Below, piece by piece: positions 10,187-22,148 of a DNA stretch of 47,003 nucleotides. Under the pieces are notes generated by a model that saw only the letters and a program-made list of their open reading frames with translations, did no database searches and had not been told where the DNA came from. The translations under genes and the position numbers were made by a program. This DNA is from Priapulus caudatus (lineage: Eukaryota > Priapulida > Priapulimorpha > Priapulimorphida > Priapulidae). The stretch lies in contig NW_014577679.1 in assembly GCF_000485595.1 (NCBI RefSeq), positions 100,406 through 147,408 of the forward strand, read 5' to 3'. Each line of letters opens with the position of its first letter. Positions within the stretch are counted from its first letter, which is position 1.

Positions 10187-11225
10187 GTCATACGTGTCGT
10201 GGTGTTGTCGTGTGTCGACGACTGGTCCGGACAAGCCTGCCACCATGCTAAACGCGAACGCAGAGGTCATTCATTGAACGCGACAGGAGTTCGCGTGGGA
10301 AGTTCCGAACAGCTGAGCATCAATGCGACAATTCACGCACGGTGACAGGGCGAGAATGGCCGACGTTTACAATCGGCGCGCGAGCCTGACGCAATAAGAG
10401 GAAGCGAGAGAGTCAGAGGAGCGGTACGGCGCACGAAACCTGGAAGGAGAAGGGAGAAGCTGGAGAAGGAGAAGGGGAGAAGGGAGAAGCTGGTGGAAAG
10501 AAGGAGGGAGAAGAAGAGGACGAACTGGTGAGAATGGTTTGGAATGATAAACGACGCGCGGCTATTCTGAAAATGGAGTACTTTTATGCGGCGATATAAT
10601 TTGCGTACGGCGAGCAAGGAGGACTGCTGAGCATATCTTGACGGTCAGCGTGAACGAGAAGGCCAATGGTCGGCTAACTGACGGCAGTAGAGTGATGCGG
10701 CGTATGGTTTCGAGAGTAGTGATCGGAGAACGTCACTACACGAAACCGACTATCTCCGAAATTGAACTGCAGAGACACTAGAGACACATTACTATTCGAG
10801 AAAGAGTTATATATTACAGAAATTATGCTACTAGTAACAAGAACTATTAGTGTTCTGAGTGTCTCTGGCAGGGATGGCGAGAAGATATGCGAGAGGAGCG
10901 GAGCCGACGAGGTGGCATGAGAAGTCACGATCATGGTGACTGCTAAAGCTATGAGAATACGAGATGCGTGAGCTCCGGACGAGATAGAGAAGGTGCTCCG
11001 ATGCGAGTAAGGCACGAGTATCGCGGTCACGAATAGCGAATCGTGTATGAGTAGAAGCATATGACAGTGCGGCCGGAGCCAGGCCAAGATTGCTGCCGCG
11101 ACGTTTTACGTGAGTAATCGCGCGCGGAGCAGTGTACTCGAAATAACGGCACATTACTAGCGATTTCAGCGCTACATACGGGCGCGGAATGACGCGTAAT
11201 CCTACCGTCGCAGAAACGCGGAATG
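10187..11225. other. non-coding, with a polypurine stretch
   Basis: A polypurine tract at about 10440-10530 contains GAGAAGGGAGAAGCTGG twice. Overlapping - strand frames of 94, 137 and 107 codons (10333-11154) lie in different phases and are rich in Ser/Leu/Thr; I find no motif or domain. The missing TM7 exon of the GPCR was sought here (NPxxY on the - strand) and not found. Confidence 0.4.
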
Positions 11226-11287
11226 GAGAGCTACGAGGGGGGGGGGGGGGGGAGGGGGGGGGAGGGGGGAGGAGGGGGGAGGGGGGT
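11226..11287. repeat. poly-G tract (G-quadruplex-capable)
   Basis: About 60 bp of G runs of 5-18 separated by single A. The + strand could form stacked G-quadruplexes. Homopolymer length is unreliable in this assembly. Confidence 0.9.
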
Positions 11288-11427
11288 GACAGCGCGCGCC
11301 CATGGGCCGGCTGGCAGGCATTGATGCGTATGATGAAGGAATCGAGGAGTCCCCGATGGTTGGTAGGTCGACGCCTTCGTCAACAGAGACAAGCATCGGC
11401 AACGTGCGTTCGCGAAACTCGTTAAAA

Positions 11428-11527
11428 GACCTAGACCAGAAGAGAGAGAAGAGAGAGAGAAGCGAGAGAGAAGATATATATAATATAGAAGTCAGAGAGA
11501 GAGATAGAGAGTCAGAGATAGAGAGAA

Positions 11528-11562
<35 letters not shown>

Positions 11563-11845
11563 CAACGAGAGAGGAGAGAGAGGTCTTTCTCTTGCTTCTC
11601 ATTATACGCGTCGGCTCGTCTCGGCTTCTTTTCTCCCGCTGCCTCTCTGCCTCTCCTCTCTCCGCTCTTCTGCTTCTCTCTTGTCTGCTATCTCTCTTCT
11701 CTCTTCCTTTCTCTCTCTCTCTGCTTCTGCGCTCTCTCTCTCTTTCTCCCCCCGCTCTCTCCTCTCTCTTGCGCTTCCGTCTCAATGTCTTTCTCTCTCT
11801 CTCTCTCTCTCTCTCGTCCTTTCATCTCTCTCTCGCGCTGCTCGC
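11428..11845. repeat. (GA)n followed by (TC)n, a low-complexity inverted repeat
   Basis: 11428-11590 is GAGAGA and 11590-11845 is CTCTCT with TTC/GCT interruptions. The two halves are complementary, so the segment can fold into a long hairpin and yields Arg/Glu and Ser/Leu artefact frames. Confidence 0.9.
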
Positions 11846-12750
11846 TGGCTCACACCGCGCTTCGCCCCCCTTCGCTCAAAAGCGTTAAAAATGTCCGTTT
11901 TCTCGTAATAGAATAATCCGCGGTATTAACTCCATATTCTTTTAGAAATAATTATAGAGGACATAAGATAATTATAGAGAGCGAGAGAGGAAAGTAAAAG
12001 GTCTATAACAAAGAAGAAGAGAGCGGCTGGACGAGTGACAGAACAAGACAGACGGTGGAATAGAGATAGATAGACCATATTTCATGTGGTAGCTGTTGCT
12101 TTTTATCCCTATAGCTCAGCGTAAACTTTGTTTTCCAAATATTTCATTAGGATTTTTCTCGTGGACCGGATTCTATATTCACACGGTCGCAGAATGGCTC
12201 GCCTCCGGCGGCCATATCGCTTCGTTACGCTGAGAGACCTGAAAGCCGAGATTTCTTCTAAACCCGGCCGATTCATAGTAATTTCTCTAGTAAAAATATT
12301 GACTTGATACGAAAGACCAGTAATAGCAAGGATTCCCTGTTATCTAACATGAAATTTTCTGTCCCGGTATATTCATTTCCTATATAGAAACACTTTGTAC
12401 ACAGCGTTCTAATCCATTGTTTTCTCTCAAAATTAAGGCTAATATATGCGGAACCCGCTTAATACGATTATTTTTCTTGGCGCGCGTCAGTTTTCGTATT
12501 AACGGGGTGCGCACTGTAGTAATGAATAGTAGTCATTAAATGAGAGTTTAGCTAGCAGTATGTATTCAATTTGTAACAATGTTAACGCTACTAAAGTCCC
12601 TTAATATAGTCATATAAACCATACCTTGATGCTTTCCCGCATATAATATAGTACTGCTAGGCAAGGCACAAATCACGTCACCACGCCCGATGCCAAAGCC
12701 GCATGTGTCCCACTGCTGAAGAATCAGTTTGCTCCCCACTACGAATGCAT
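11846..12750. other. unique sequence, no gene seen
   Basis: AT-leaning DNA with no persistent open frame, probably intronic or intergenic. No repeat beyond short GA patches near 11960-12070. Confidence 0.4.
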
Positions 12751-12754
12751 ATTT

Positions 12755-12955
12755 ATAAGCACACACACACCGCTCACCACAATACACCACACACACACAC
12801 TCAACACACAGAATACACACACACACGCATACGTACGCACGCACGCACAGCACACACTGCACACACATATATTATAATTAATATATATATATACATACAT
12901 AAATAGATAGATAGTATGGGTATATATATGTATGGGTAAATATGATATATAATAA
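12755..12955. repeat. (CA)n then AT-rich simple repeat
   Basis: CACACA with ACGCACGC variation runs to about 12868, then TATATATA and ATAGATAG to about 12920. Open frames are His/Thr or Tyr/Ile artefacts. Confidence 0.85.
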
Positions 12956-13390
12956 TACCATGGTATGGGCTTAGGCCACGAAGCAATGTGGTGAGGTTGG
13001 GAGGAACTTCGATACTGCAGCCATTGCGTGTGCCCAGGGCGAACCATGTACATTAGCTCTACGACTACGTTTCATTATAGCTGTGAATCAGTCTGTCGTT
13101 GGGTATTTGCATAGATATATATAGTCCGTTTGTAATATATCTACTGGTGTTGTAAGTTACGCAGCGCATGCTAGCGGAAGTGAACTGAATCGTGCATGTT
13201 TTTACAGGGAGATTTTGCCAATAGATTTCTAAATATGGTTTTTATTTTAAGCATTAAACCAATAAAATAACAAAAAAGCAAAGTGTTAGAAACGGAATCG
13301 CTGTGGCGTAAGGAATGAAGCACGAAAAATTCCGATTCGTGGCTACGCGCTCTGATAAAGTTTTATGCAGGAACAAACAGAACGACATAC
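12956..13390. other. unique sequence, no gene seen
   Basis: No open frame, repeat or RNA structure that I can support. Confidence 0.4.
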
Positions 13391-13568
13391 TCAAGATTAT
13401 ATAGCATTGCAGAGAGGAAGAGAGACAGAAGAGAGAGAAGGAGAGAATAAGAGAGAGAAGAGAGAAGAGAGGAGGTGGGGAGAAAAAGGAGAGAGAAATG
13501 AATAGAAAAAAAGGGAGACAGAGAGAGAAAGAGAGCGAGAGACAGGAAGAGAGAGAGAGAGAAAGAGC

Positions 13569-13612
<44 letters not shown>

Positions 13613-13840
13613 CGAGAGAAGAAGGCAGACAGGAAGATAGAGAGAGACGGAGAGAGCAGAGGAGAGAGAGAGAAGAGAGAGGGAAGAGAGCGAGACAGGT
13701 GAGAGAGAGAGAACTAGCGAAAGCGAGAGAGGGAGGGAGAGCGAGACAGGGAAAGAAGCGAGAGAGAGAGAGAGAGAGAGAAGAGAGGGGGGAGAGCCAG
13801 AAGAGAGGGAGAGAGAGATAAGAAATGGAAGAAAAAAGAA
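13391..13840. repeat. (GA)n purine tract at the start of block D1
   Basis: About 450 bp of GAGAGA with GAAGAGAG and GAGCGAGA variants. The equivalent in D2 is the cleaner GA run at 22004-22143, directly after the N gap. Confidence 0.9.
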
Positions 13841-15504
13841 GAGCGCGAGAGAACTGTAATCGCCTCTACATCTCTACTTGCGGCGGCGCGCCGCGTGTGC
13901 TTCGCGTTCAAAGGTAGCGACGACACATCGCCACTTAGCAAAATCGGGCTGCGTTGTAAGAAATAGACGCGACAGTGTGATGGGGTGTCGTTAAAAGTGG
14001 CATTCGCTCTCACGCTTGTATGCCTTCATATAGATTCTATATATATTATCAATTATCTGGCATAGGTGGCGAGTATAAGGTGTGTGTGGGGGGGGGTGGC
14101 GTACGTGTGTGTACGTGCGTGGGCGTGCGTGCGTGCGTGCGTGTGTGTGCGTGCGCGCGTGTGTGTGTGTGTGTCGTGCGGGTGGTGCGCGCGCGTGTTG
14201 TATGTCCGGCAAGTACTATACCTATACATAGCACATAATTGACATGTACGCTACAGCACATGCGATGATAGCGCTCGAGCGTGTACCGGTGATAGTTTCA
14301 CCCGCAACTTGAAGCCCAAGCGTGGCGCGCAGCGCGGAAATACAATCCACCCAATTATAATATATATATATAGATGCTGGCTATCGTCTAGATTGTTATT
14401 ATCATCCGCGCGTTTCATCGCAAATATACAAGATGCGCAGGTTGACTGAGTACGTAAGTTAGCTATTACGTTATCAGCGCACCTATTTCGCATGATGATG
14501 ATGATCATTATTGCCAACGTCATGCATCTCATTATCATCATCAATCGTCATGCAGCATCTGCCTCTTCATCATGGCATCATGCGTCCATAACAGTCACAT
14601 CATCGCAATACGAACCTGTCGTGGTCGAACAGCCGCGCTAAATCGTGATCGATGACATACACAGACTAGAGAACAAGGTTGCATATCCGTCCTACCATTA
14701 GGCGACGTGTAGGTTAGCTGCTGTCAGTCAGTGATGTCCACTTATCCATTATCTGTCCTATACCTGAGCTTCCTTCAGAAAGTAAAATTCAACGAAGCTA
14801 ACGAAATCGCGCGAGAAGTCGAGAAAATGTGAGATTGGATGAATATGTAAAATGCGCGCGGCGCGCGTTCGTGTATATATTTGTATATCAATATATATGA
14901 TATATGCGTGTGTGTGTGTGTGTGGTGTGTGTGTGTGTGTGTGTGTGAGTGTTGTGCGTGCGTGTGCGTGCATGCGTGCGTACGTCGTGCGTGTGTGCGC
15001 GTGCATGTGTTCTCGTATAGGTAAGGTTACGCCGTGCATCGTGGTTGCCCTCATTCATACGCACCAACCCTTACAATAATACAATAATACATTAATGTAT
15101 TATGATTATCGAGACGATCGGCTTTCGAGCTGGTGAGGTCGTTGTGCGCATGCGCGGTGGCGACGCCGTGCAAGAAATGTCTGTCGCACTCGTTAATATT
15201 TAAAAAAAAGCTCAAACACTTCTCGATATGTTGCTCGTTTGATGAAATGCTCTGGGATTTACGCAGGGGATTGCGTTCATACAAAAAATTTCGTTCACTC
15301 TCGTCTTACCAAAAATGCTCTATCGTCTTCTATTTTTTATTCCAGAGAGGCAGACACTGCTGCAACACGTAGTTCGCACGTGAATTCGTGCGTGCACGCT
15401 GGTTGAGCGAAATGTTGCGTAGAAATAAATAATTTCGTTTCCGAAATTCGTTGAATGACTAATGAGAGCGAAACACGTTATTGCGTGACCCGATGGCACG
15501 TGTG

Positions 15505-15645
15505 GTGACGTAGCCGCGCGAAGTGTGACGTATAGTGCGGTGGTATGTGACGTAGTGTGACGCATTGTAATGCACTATAACGTAATTTGGCACTCAAAAC
15601 CACTCCGACGTTATTCGCCCTGAGCGAGCGAGGTCTGACGTCATC
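15505..15645. promoter_or_regulatory. cluster of TGACG motifs including a perfect CRE (D1)
   Basis: TGACG occurs at 15506, 15526, 15548 and 15558, and a palindromic TGACGTCA at 15636-15643. The palindrome and several TGACG sites are retained in D2 (TGACGTCA at 23984-23991). The spacing resembles a decayed tandem repeat as much as an enhancer, so function is unproven. Confidence 0.3.
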
Positions 15646-16371
15646 TGATTGCGATCACCGGCGTTTCTCCGTTTTCTCTTGCGCCCGTTCTGGCAAGTTC
15701 TCGTTTCAAGTCCATAATCTCACTTTACACTCGCGCGCAAATCCCACCCGTGCGCGTGACGTAAGGTGCGATCGGCGTGCGTGTAGAGAGTGACATACGA
15801 CACACACACAAAAAGGGAAAAGAAATAAAAGATAAAAATATGAAAACACAAAAAGAAAGATGAGAGATGTATGTAGCACCGCCCCAACTCCCACCGCCGC
15901 CGCCACCACACCTCGATACGTGTGTAAGCGCGTTACACTAAACATGCCACTAACACCACGACTCGTCCTCCAAGGAAAGGAGTGAGGGCAGTTTCAGAAC
16001 TATTTTAGTCTTAACATAAGTCATAACATTTACTTTTACTCGTAACCCGTTTACAGAAACGATCTCTAGACGAAACAGTCTACGATATCCAATATCTCCT
16101 AGTATCTACAAAACAACGACGAAAAAAGAAACTGTACAAAAAAATTACGCGATTATATTGATACTACCTTTCGTATTTTCAGTGACACCTATATTTTTTA
16201 TGAAAAGGGCATTGGTAATGTTGGCTCCCAATGAGAATATGCGGCGACTGCTCTCTTGTTTCGCTGTTTTGAACACTGATGGCGCTCGTGTCACGCAGTG
16301 CAGAGTAAAACGTCATCACGTCAGTTTTTATCAGTAAGTATTACTATGACATTATTTTAACATCAAATTAC

Positions 16372-17090
16372 TTAAAGGCATAAGACGACCATTGATTATG
16401 CAATTTTAACGAATGCTACAGTAACTGGCACCTTGTGTAGTTAATAAGTACATTACCTTATAGCCAAACGCGTATTAGTTTGTCCAATATCACTGCTGGT
16501 TACTAAGAAATAGCCAATTGAAATCCGCGGTCAAATAAATCCGTTGTTGACAGTTACAACCCGCCATGCCTGCTATGACCGGCCGTAACCGGCGAGGCGG
16601 TGTCATACAGATTATAGTGCACCGGACATGTTCGCACGTATGCTCGGCCGCAGTGATTTCGATCCTGGGTCTCGTGCGCATTCGTACGTGTAGGTTTTAC
16701 TCCCTTGGGATCGGGAATAAAGAATATAGCGAAGATTTGAGATTACAAGCAACATATAATATGTGAAAAGGATAGCCGTCAATGCCGTCACTAGGCAAAC
16801 AATTTACCCGGGACAAACAATTCGATGCTCAACAAATCCTGAGCAACATGTGAGGTCAGCCGAGACCGAAAGCGAGTGTTATTTTGTTGGGCAATATAAT
16901 TTAGCGTTGGGCCAGATTACCGAATTTACGATTTCATTAGACATTTCTTAGTAATAAGTCCAGTGATAATTGGACAAACTAATACGGCGTTTTGGCTACA
17001 CTAAGGTAATGTAGCTTATTAACTAGCCAAGGTGCCAGTTACGTAGCATTCGCAACTTTGCAATAATCGATGGAAAGTATTAGCCTTTAT
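16372..17090. mobile_element. MITE with ~140-bp terminal inverted repeats (D1 copy)
   Basis: The left arm (16372-16511) and right arm (16941-17090) are reverse complements: for example GCTACAGTAACTGGCACCTTG on the left matches AAGGTGCCAGTTACGTAGC on the right. The left end reads TTAAAGGC; the right end here is GCCTTTAT, damaged relative to GCCTTTAA in D2. There is no transposase; the interior is about 430 bp. TTAA ends with TTAAAGG termini are the signature of T2-type MITEs mobilised by Kolobok transposases; that assignment is by family knowledge. Confidence 0.8.
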
Positions 17091-17255
17091 AGCCGAGTTC
17101 ACTTATCGTTGTTAGCTGCGTAGCTACGATCGTTACCTCAACAACATTCTAATGAGGTAAAGTTAATATTTGCACTATGATCGCATTAACCTTGCTCATA
17201 CAGTAAAGTGTCGGTGACAACGGTCCCAGATGTCTTCGCTCTGTGTTTACTTCAC

Positions 17256-17401
17256 TTGAACACGCGCAGCAATGTGTACCGGCCAGGTAAGTGCAGACTC
17301 CGAAGAAGATGACGACAGCGGACATTTAGGGCCTGCGTCGCGCCCAACAGCTGCTGGCTCGACCGCTGAGGTCCCTTTCGACTTCAGCGACATCTTCTGG
17401 T
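17256..17401 (-). CDS. GPCR exon, ICL3-TM6 (D1 copy, frame disrupted)
   Basis: Read on the - strand, TTTCAG at 17407-17402 is followed by ACCAGAAGATGTCGCTG, which starts the exon at 17401 with two bases that complete the split codon left by the 31447-31837 exon. The exon ends TTCAA at 17256, followed by GTGAAGT where D2 has a clean GTAAGT donor. The TM6 residues (AVVIFFGVC) are recognisable but several indels break the frame. Because the errors differ in position from those in D2, I attribute them to sequencing noise, not a shared pseudogene. This may be a true exon duplication or the same exon assembled twice. Confidence 0.6.
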
Positions 17402-17544
17402 CTGAAACGGAATTAAAACGAAGCGATTAAAATGTTGCCGCGGCGATTGTAGACGACCCGTGTGAAATTGACACGCAGTGAAATTTACAAAGCGCAAGCC
17501 GAAATGTGAGGAAGCGCGATAACACAGCGACAATATGAGCCGCG

Positions 17545-18090
17545 TTCACACGTAGCGAAGAAATCCGCGTGATTTAGGCGCACACGAAGGCAAAATGGCG
17601 CGTCGGCAAGAAATACGGTAATCTAAAACAATATCCGGTATTTGCCAATGGTAAATACGGCTCAGAGGCATGTCGCCGCCAGGGTACTGCCGGAACGTAC
17701 CTGGGTACGTGTCCGGTAAATACATCCGGAACGTACCCTGGTCACTATTTGAATATGGTTGGGTAAAGAAGAGTTAGGGGTTAGGGTTAAGGGCTCGTTC
17801 GGGTTAGGGTTCGGGTTAGGAGTATGCGAGCGACTCCGTGCTAGACTCGAGTGAGTAGGCGAGGGTACGGTCCGCAGTATAGATAGTACCAGGTAGTCCG
17901 GTCATATCCGGACGGCGTACCAGGGTACGTTCGCAGTACCCCGGGAGACATAGACCCTCTCAGGCGTAATAACCGGCGTTTCCGACCCGCCGAATAATTT
18001 GCGCGTGCTTGAGAAATACCCGAATCTGCTTGGACGCGCGCATTACCTCGTGTGAAACGCTAAATACCGGATTTCTGAAGCCTGCGTGAT
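17545..18090. repeat. foldback repeat with telomere-like centre (D1)
   Basis: Counterpart of 25931-26485. The arms pair as CCGGAACGTACCCTGG with CCAGGGTACGTTCGCAG, and farther out GATTTAGGCGCACACG with CGTGTGAAACGCTAAA. GTTAGGGTTAAGGG and GGGTTAGGGTTCGGG sit at the centre (17776-17822). Confidence 0.7.
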
Positions 18091-18404
18091 TTTATAGACG
18101 GTTGCGCACAGTTCCAGTGTAACGCGAGTGGAGAACTGTGCGAGGGGCGCGGACGACGTCTAACGTAGTTTATCGGCCAGTTGGTGGCGGCAATTGCATT
18201 GTTATTTCGGCATTGTTCGCTTGATTGTTTATAAGCAGCTTTCGCAGGCGTCGGCAAATACGCATTTCTGAGCGCGATCAGCGTGGTGAACGCTCGCGCG
18301 TATTTGGCCTCAGATTCGGTATTCGCAAATACCGTATTTTCATAAATACGAGGTCTCGTGTGGAACGAGGCTATGGTGTTCTTCGCGCATTTCCGGCAAG
18401 TTTT

Positions 18405-18915
18405 CCACTTCGCCATTTGATATTTCGCCATTTTCACACGTCGCCATTTTCCCATTTCGCCATTTCACAGCTCGCGCAGTTTTCTCATTTCGCCAATATT
18501 TATGTTGCTCCATCCCCCTTCACGAAATTGATTCCTTTCATTCTTAAAAAAAAGAGTCATTTTTAGGCGTTAGGCTTAGGGTTAGGGTTAGGGTGCCTGT
18601 ACATGACCTATATGTTTGATATGTACGATTTCGCTTCTTGTTCTTCAAATAAATAGTTGACTCTATACTAAAGATTCGTCTAAACTTATTCATTACCAAG
18701 AGGGCCTACTTTTAACCTCACCTCAAACCAAGGGGTGTCGGAAGCTAGGACGAAATGGTCGGAATGGAAACTGGCGAACCACGGAAACTGGCGAAATGGA
18801 AAATGGCGAAGTGGAAATGGCGAAACGGGATATGGCAAAATGCAAATGGCCGAAGTGGGAATTTTTAATGGCGATATGGCTAATGGCGAGTGGGAAAATT
18901 GGCGAAATGGGAATA
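18405..18915. repeat. inverted 16-bp minisatellites flanking TTAGGG repeats (D1)
   Basis: The left part repeats ATTTCGCCATTTTCC (18405-18500) and the right part repeats its complement GGAAAATGGCGAAGTGG (18745-18915). Between them lies TTAGGGTTAGGGTTAGGG at about 18577-18594. See the cleaner D2 copy at 26795-27315. Confidence 0.8.
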
Positions 18916-19024
18916 AACCGATAAATATGGCAACCGGCAAGTAGGCGATCTGCAAGATGCCGCTACAGCTCCCGCGATATCATTGCTAGGTGGCTCAGGG
19001 CAGCAGATAATCTGTAACACATAT

Positions 19025-19775
19025 TATCAGAGCTACCAATACCAGGGGAAGTGTATAAACGGAAAAACGGAAAATAGTCGCTATTTTCACGACAACATTC
19101 TCCGTTGCCTTGCGAGTCTAAGAATAATGTTTATGGTATTGCATTAAGCAGATATTCTTGCTCCCGATAAAACAAGACCAACGCGCTTGTCATACGATTA
19201 GGCTTCTAGTGAGATATGGCTGCCTAAACCTCCCCTCACCACATGGCTCACGCCGCCTCGTACGCGCCGTTTAGTCACGCAACGGCTACACGCCCTAAGC
19301 AATTTGGCGCTATCGTTTCCGTCACCGTTTGGAGGCGGCTGGATAATTGATGTGACATGCCCAAAATTGGTACTCAATACACACCATAAGTAGTATCTAG
19401 AGCTGGCGTTGTAGACACTAAATGAGAAAACATTGGCCCAGGCTCCACATGACCGGGCAATTAGAACGGGCTAAGAAAAGATAATAGAAGAAAGGGCATA
19501 GGCGATGCCCGAAAATCACCTATGATAACCGAAACGCCGTTCATTTCATAAAGTTATCCTGCGAGAAAAACCGAACTTTGACGAAGCAATGCTTAGGGCG
19601 TCGAGGGTGGTGAATAACTGAAATGCGAGGCGGCGTGAGGCATGTGGGAGGGGAAGTTTAGAAACCAATACTGCAGGCCGTGAGACTCGCAGGCAAAGTA
19701 GAATAAGTTGTCGGAAAATAGCACGATTTCGCCGTGTTCCGTTGTACACTCTACGGTATTATAGCTCTGAATTAT
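19025..19775. mobile_element. foldback element, ~740 bp (D1)
   Basis: Outer arms: the left, around 19050-19110, contains TGTATAAACGGAAAAACGGAAAA; the right, around 19690-19760, contains its complement ending GTTGTACACTC. Inner arms: the left 19228-19300 (CTAAACCTCCCCTC, CACGCCGCCTCG) pairs with the right 19595-19670 (CGAGGCGGCGTGAGG, GAGGGGAAGTTTAG). No transposase. A GC-rich hairpin, degraded here, follows at 19788. Confidence 0.7.
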
Positions 19776-20804
19776 GAAATACCAGCTGGCACCCGCGCTA
19801 AGCGGGGCGGCCATTAGTGACTGTGATACATTGGTAGCCGATTGTTCACATTGGTTTTGATAATGACCACCAGGTACCCAGAAGAGATAAGAGAAGAGAT
19901 GTTGACCTTGACATTGACATTTAACCTTCATTTACATTTCTTATTTCTAGCTTACATTATTGGGCCTTACAAAAAACTTGTCATGCATTGCAACGTCTGT
20001 GCATGCCGCAGCAACGTCAAACGGCAAAATATTAAAGCAAGGCAAAGATATTGTCGCCCCTATTTTCAGGCAAATCTTTAACCTGCCTTTAGTTGTCCTT
20101 TTAAGCTTTTTACCGTTTTTAACGCGAGTATAGTTTAGAACCCGTCCCGGTATTCATCGATTCTTCTGTGAATTTGCGCTAATTGGAGAAAAACTGACGG
20201 ACCTGTTCATTAACATACAATACATAAAACATTCGCAAATTAAGTAAGAATGCACAAGTCAAGCTGGATGAAGTTTATACACGAGTTCTACGGCGTGGAC
20301 AAGCCAAAATCGGCCAGTTTTTAGGAAGGGAATTTCTTACATGCCGAAACGTTTTTGTCAGCGTCCCTAACGCAATGCGATTGGCTAGAGGACTGGACGG
20401 AGATTCCACGCAGCAGATAGTGCAAATAGTAACGAGCTCCTTATATGGGCAATGGTTTACTCCTCGCTGCAACGTCGTGAGGGCGGGAGACCGAATGTTA
20501 GGGGCTTTAAACATTATTTCCGATTGTTTCTTTAATATGAAAGTAAACAGTTTGCAATGTAACTTGTAGCCTACTGTGTATTCAAATGTTTTTTCATTCA
20601 ATTCATTTAAAATCTCGCCAGCGTGACCATTTTCAATGTAGCTTTCAAAATGTTCGGATGCCCTGCCGGACACGCCACGTCAAGGGAGAGGGGAAACGCC
20701 CTTCACGACACCTCACCCTTTAGCGACGGCTTCGTGGCCTTCCGTGACTGCGCTTCAACATTAGTCAATCCCTGCGACAACGCTAAAAGCACCGCTCGTA
20801 CTTA

Positions 20805-21336
20805 CACAGCTCAAAAAGCTTTCTAGCATGAAATAGATGCGAAATCAAGAAAATTATCTGTTTGGAAAAATTTATCTAGTTTTAAGATTTCCGCAACTTT
20901 TCGAAAATTTGCAAAATCCGACAAGATGTAAGATTATTATCTAGGGTTGTTCTAGTTTCAAGAATAATAATCTAATTTCGTGTAATGTACATTCTAGGTT
21001 TTCTTATATATAGGCGGCAAATGTTGATATTAATCTAAAAAAATGCGTGACACCACATAGAAATAATCATAGAATAACCTATATGGTTACTAATATTATG
21101 ATGGTTGAAACCCTCACATTTATTGTAGAGTTTTCACTTGTGCTGTGAAAAGGAATTGAGTAACGTCTATATAGACACCTCTAGCCAGAAGAACGTTCAA
21201 GTCAATGTATATGATATTATCAAGCATACATATTTGCATGGGTAACAGTGCATATATAAAGCCACATTCAAATATCAGCTCGCGTCCTGGCAGGCCGCTA
21301 CCTCGTGGGGGTGTCTAATATTCAACCGCGGTACGC
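20805..21336. other. unique AT-rich intronic DNA
   Basis: Unique sequence between D1 and the gap, with no open frame or repeat. Probably GPCR intron if the D duplication is an artefact. Confidence 0.4.
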
Positions 21337-21568
21337 GAGATTTACATACGCATAGTATATTTGCTAATATAGTTGACAATCGTGCGCCAATATGAAACTC
21401 AATATTCACAGAGAGTATACGCTAACACATGTGTCCGTATAGACTAGAAGATAATTTTGGCCAATGATCTCCGTACCGGCTTGAATGCTGTGAATATTGA
21501 AAGTTTATTGACGATGGGGCACGATTAATAAAGTATATTAGCAAAATATAGTGCGTAGCCGTAATCTC
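21337..21568. mobile_element. small MITE-like inverted repeat, 232 bp
   Basis: The left arm 21337-21410 (GAGATTTACATACGCATAGT to AATATTCACA) is the imperfect reverse complement of the right arm 21489-21568 (TGTGAATATT to GTAATCTC); a 78-bp spacer separates them. Shared blocks include TTTGCTAATATA and AATCGTGC. No target-site duplication is obvious. It lies in the single-copy segment between D1 and D2. Confidence 0.7.
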
Positions 21569-21978
21569 ATTACTGAGCCAGCGTTCATGGCTGTCCAGCG
21601 CTCATTCGCTGAATTCCCACCGCGTCACGCTGAATAGGCAACTGATGAGCAACGGTTGCTGCGGTCTCAACAACTCGCCGGCCGCCTGACTCGCGCGAAT
21701 TGCTGTGGAAATCAAACGCTGATGGATTCCTACTCGAGTACTTCGAGTTCTTGGCCCCAGTGATTATGAGCAATGCAGGCGCTATAGCTTACAGGAAGAG
21801 TGGAGGGAAAGATGATTTTTGACTATGTAGAAGTAAGAAACACTGGTTATCATTATCAGTTTGGGGTTGAACAAAGAACATTGTCATTTGTTGATTCCAT
21901 CTAAAGTAATTACTATAGGCCTACTAGTAGTCACTACAGTGCTCAAGGGTCGTGTCGTAACAGGGCCACAAACAAAAC
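21569..21978. other. unique sequence, no gene seen
   Basis: No open frame beyond about 60 codons and no repeat recognisable up to the N gap. Confidence 0.4.
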
Positions 21979-22003
21979 NNNNNNNNNNNNNNNNNNNNNN
22001 NNN
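21979..22003. other. assembly gap, 25 N
   Basis: Exactly 25 N immediately before a pure GA run and the start of block D2. The join is between a unique segment and a duplicated segment, the typical place for a misassembly. Confidence 0.99.

Positions 22004-22148
<145 letters not shown>

Larger units (their letters stand above)
13560..20804. repeat. block D1, first copy of a ~7.2 kb duplicated segment
   Basis: Collinear with 22004-29137. Anchors: AACTGTAATCGCCTCTACAT at 13852 and 22203; GAGGCGGTGTCATACAG at 16594 and 24970; TACTTA at the right edge at 20799 and 29132. Offsets stay between about 8335 and 8376 bp. Most differences are one-base insertions or deletions, not substitutions. Contents: GT-rich tracts (14075-14195, 14900-15010), a TTAA-flanked MITE, the TM6 exon of the GPCR, foldback repeats and telomere-like hexamers. 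No complete gene. Confidence 0.93.

Noticed and set aside
10674-11154. 137- and 107-codon - strand frames as a possible gene
   Set aside because: Composition is ordinary, no domain or NPxxY motif is present, and the two frames overlap in different phases.
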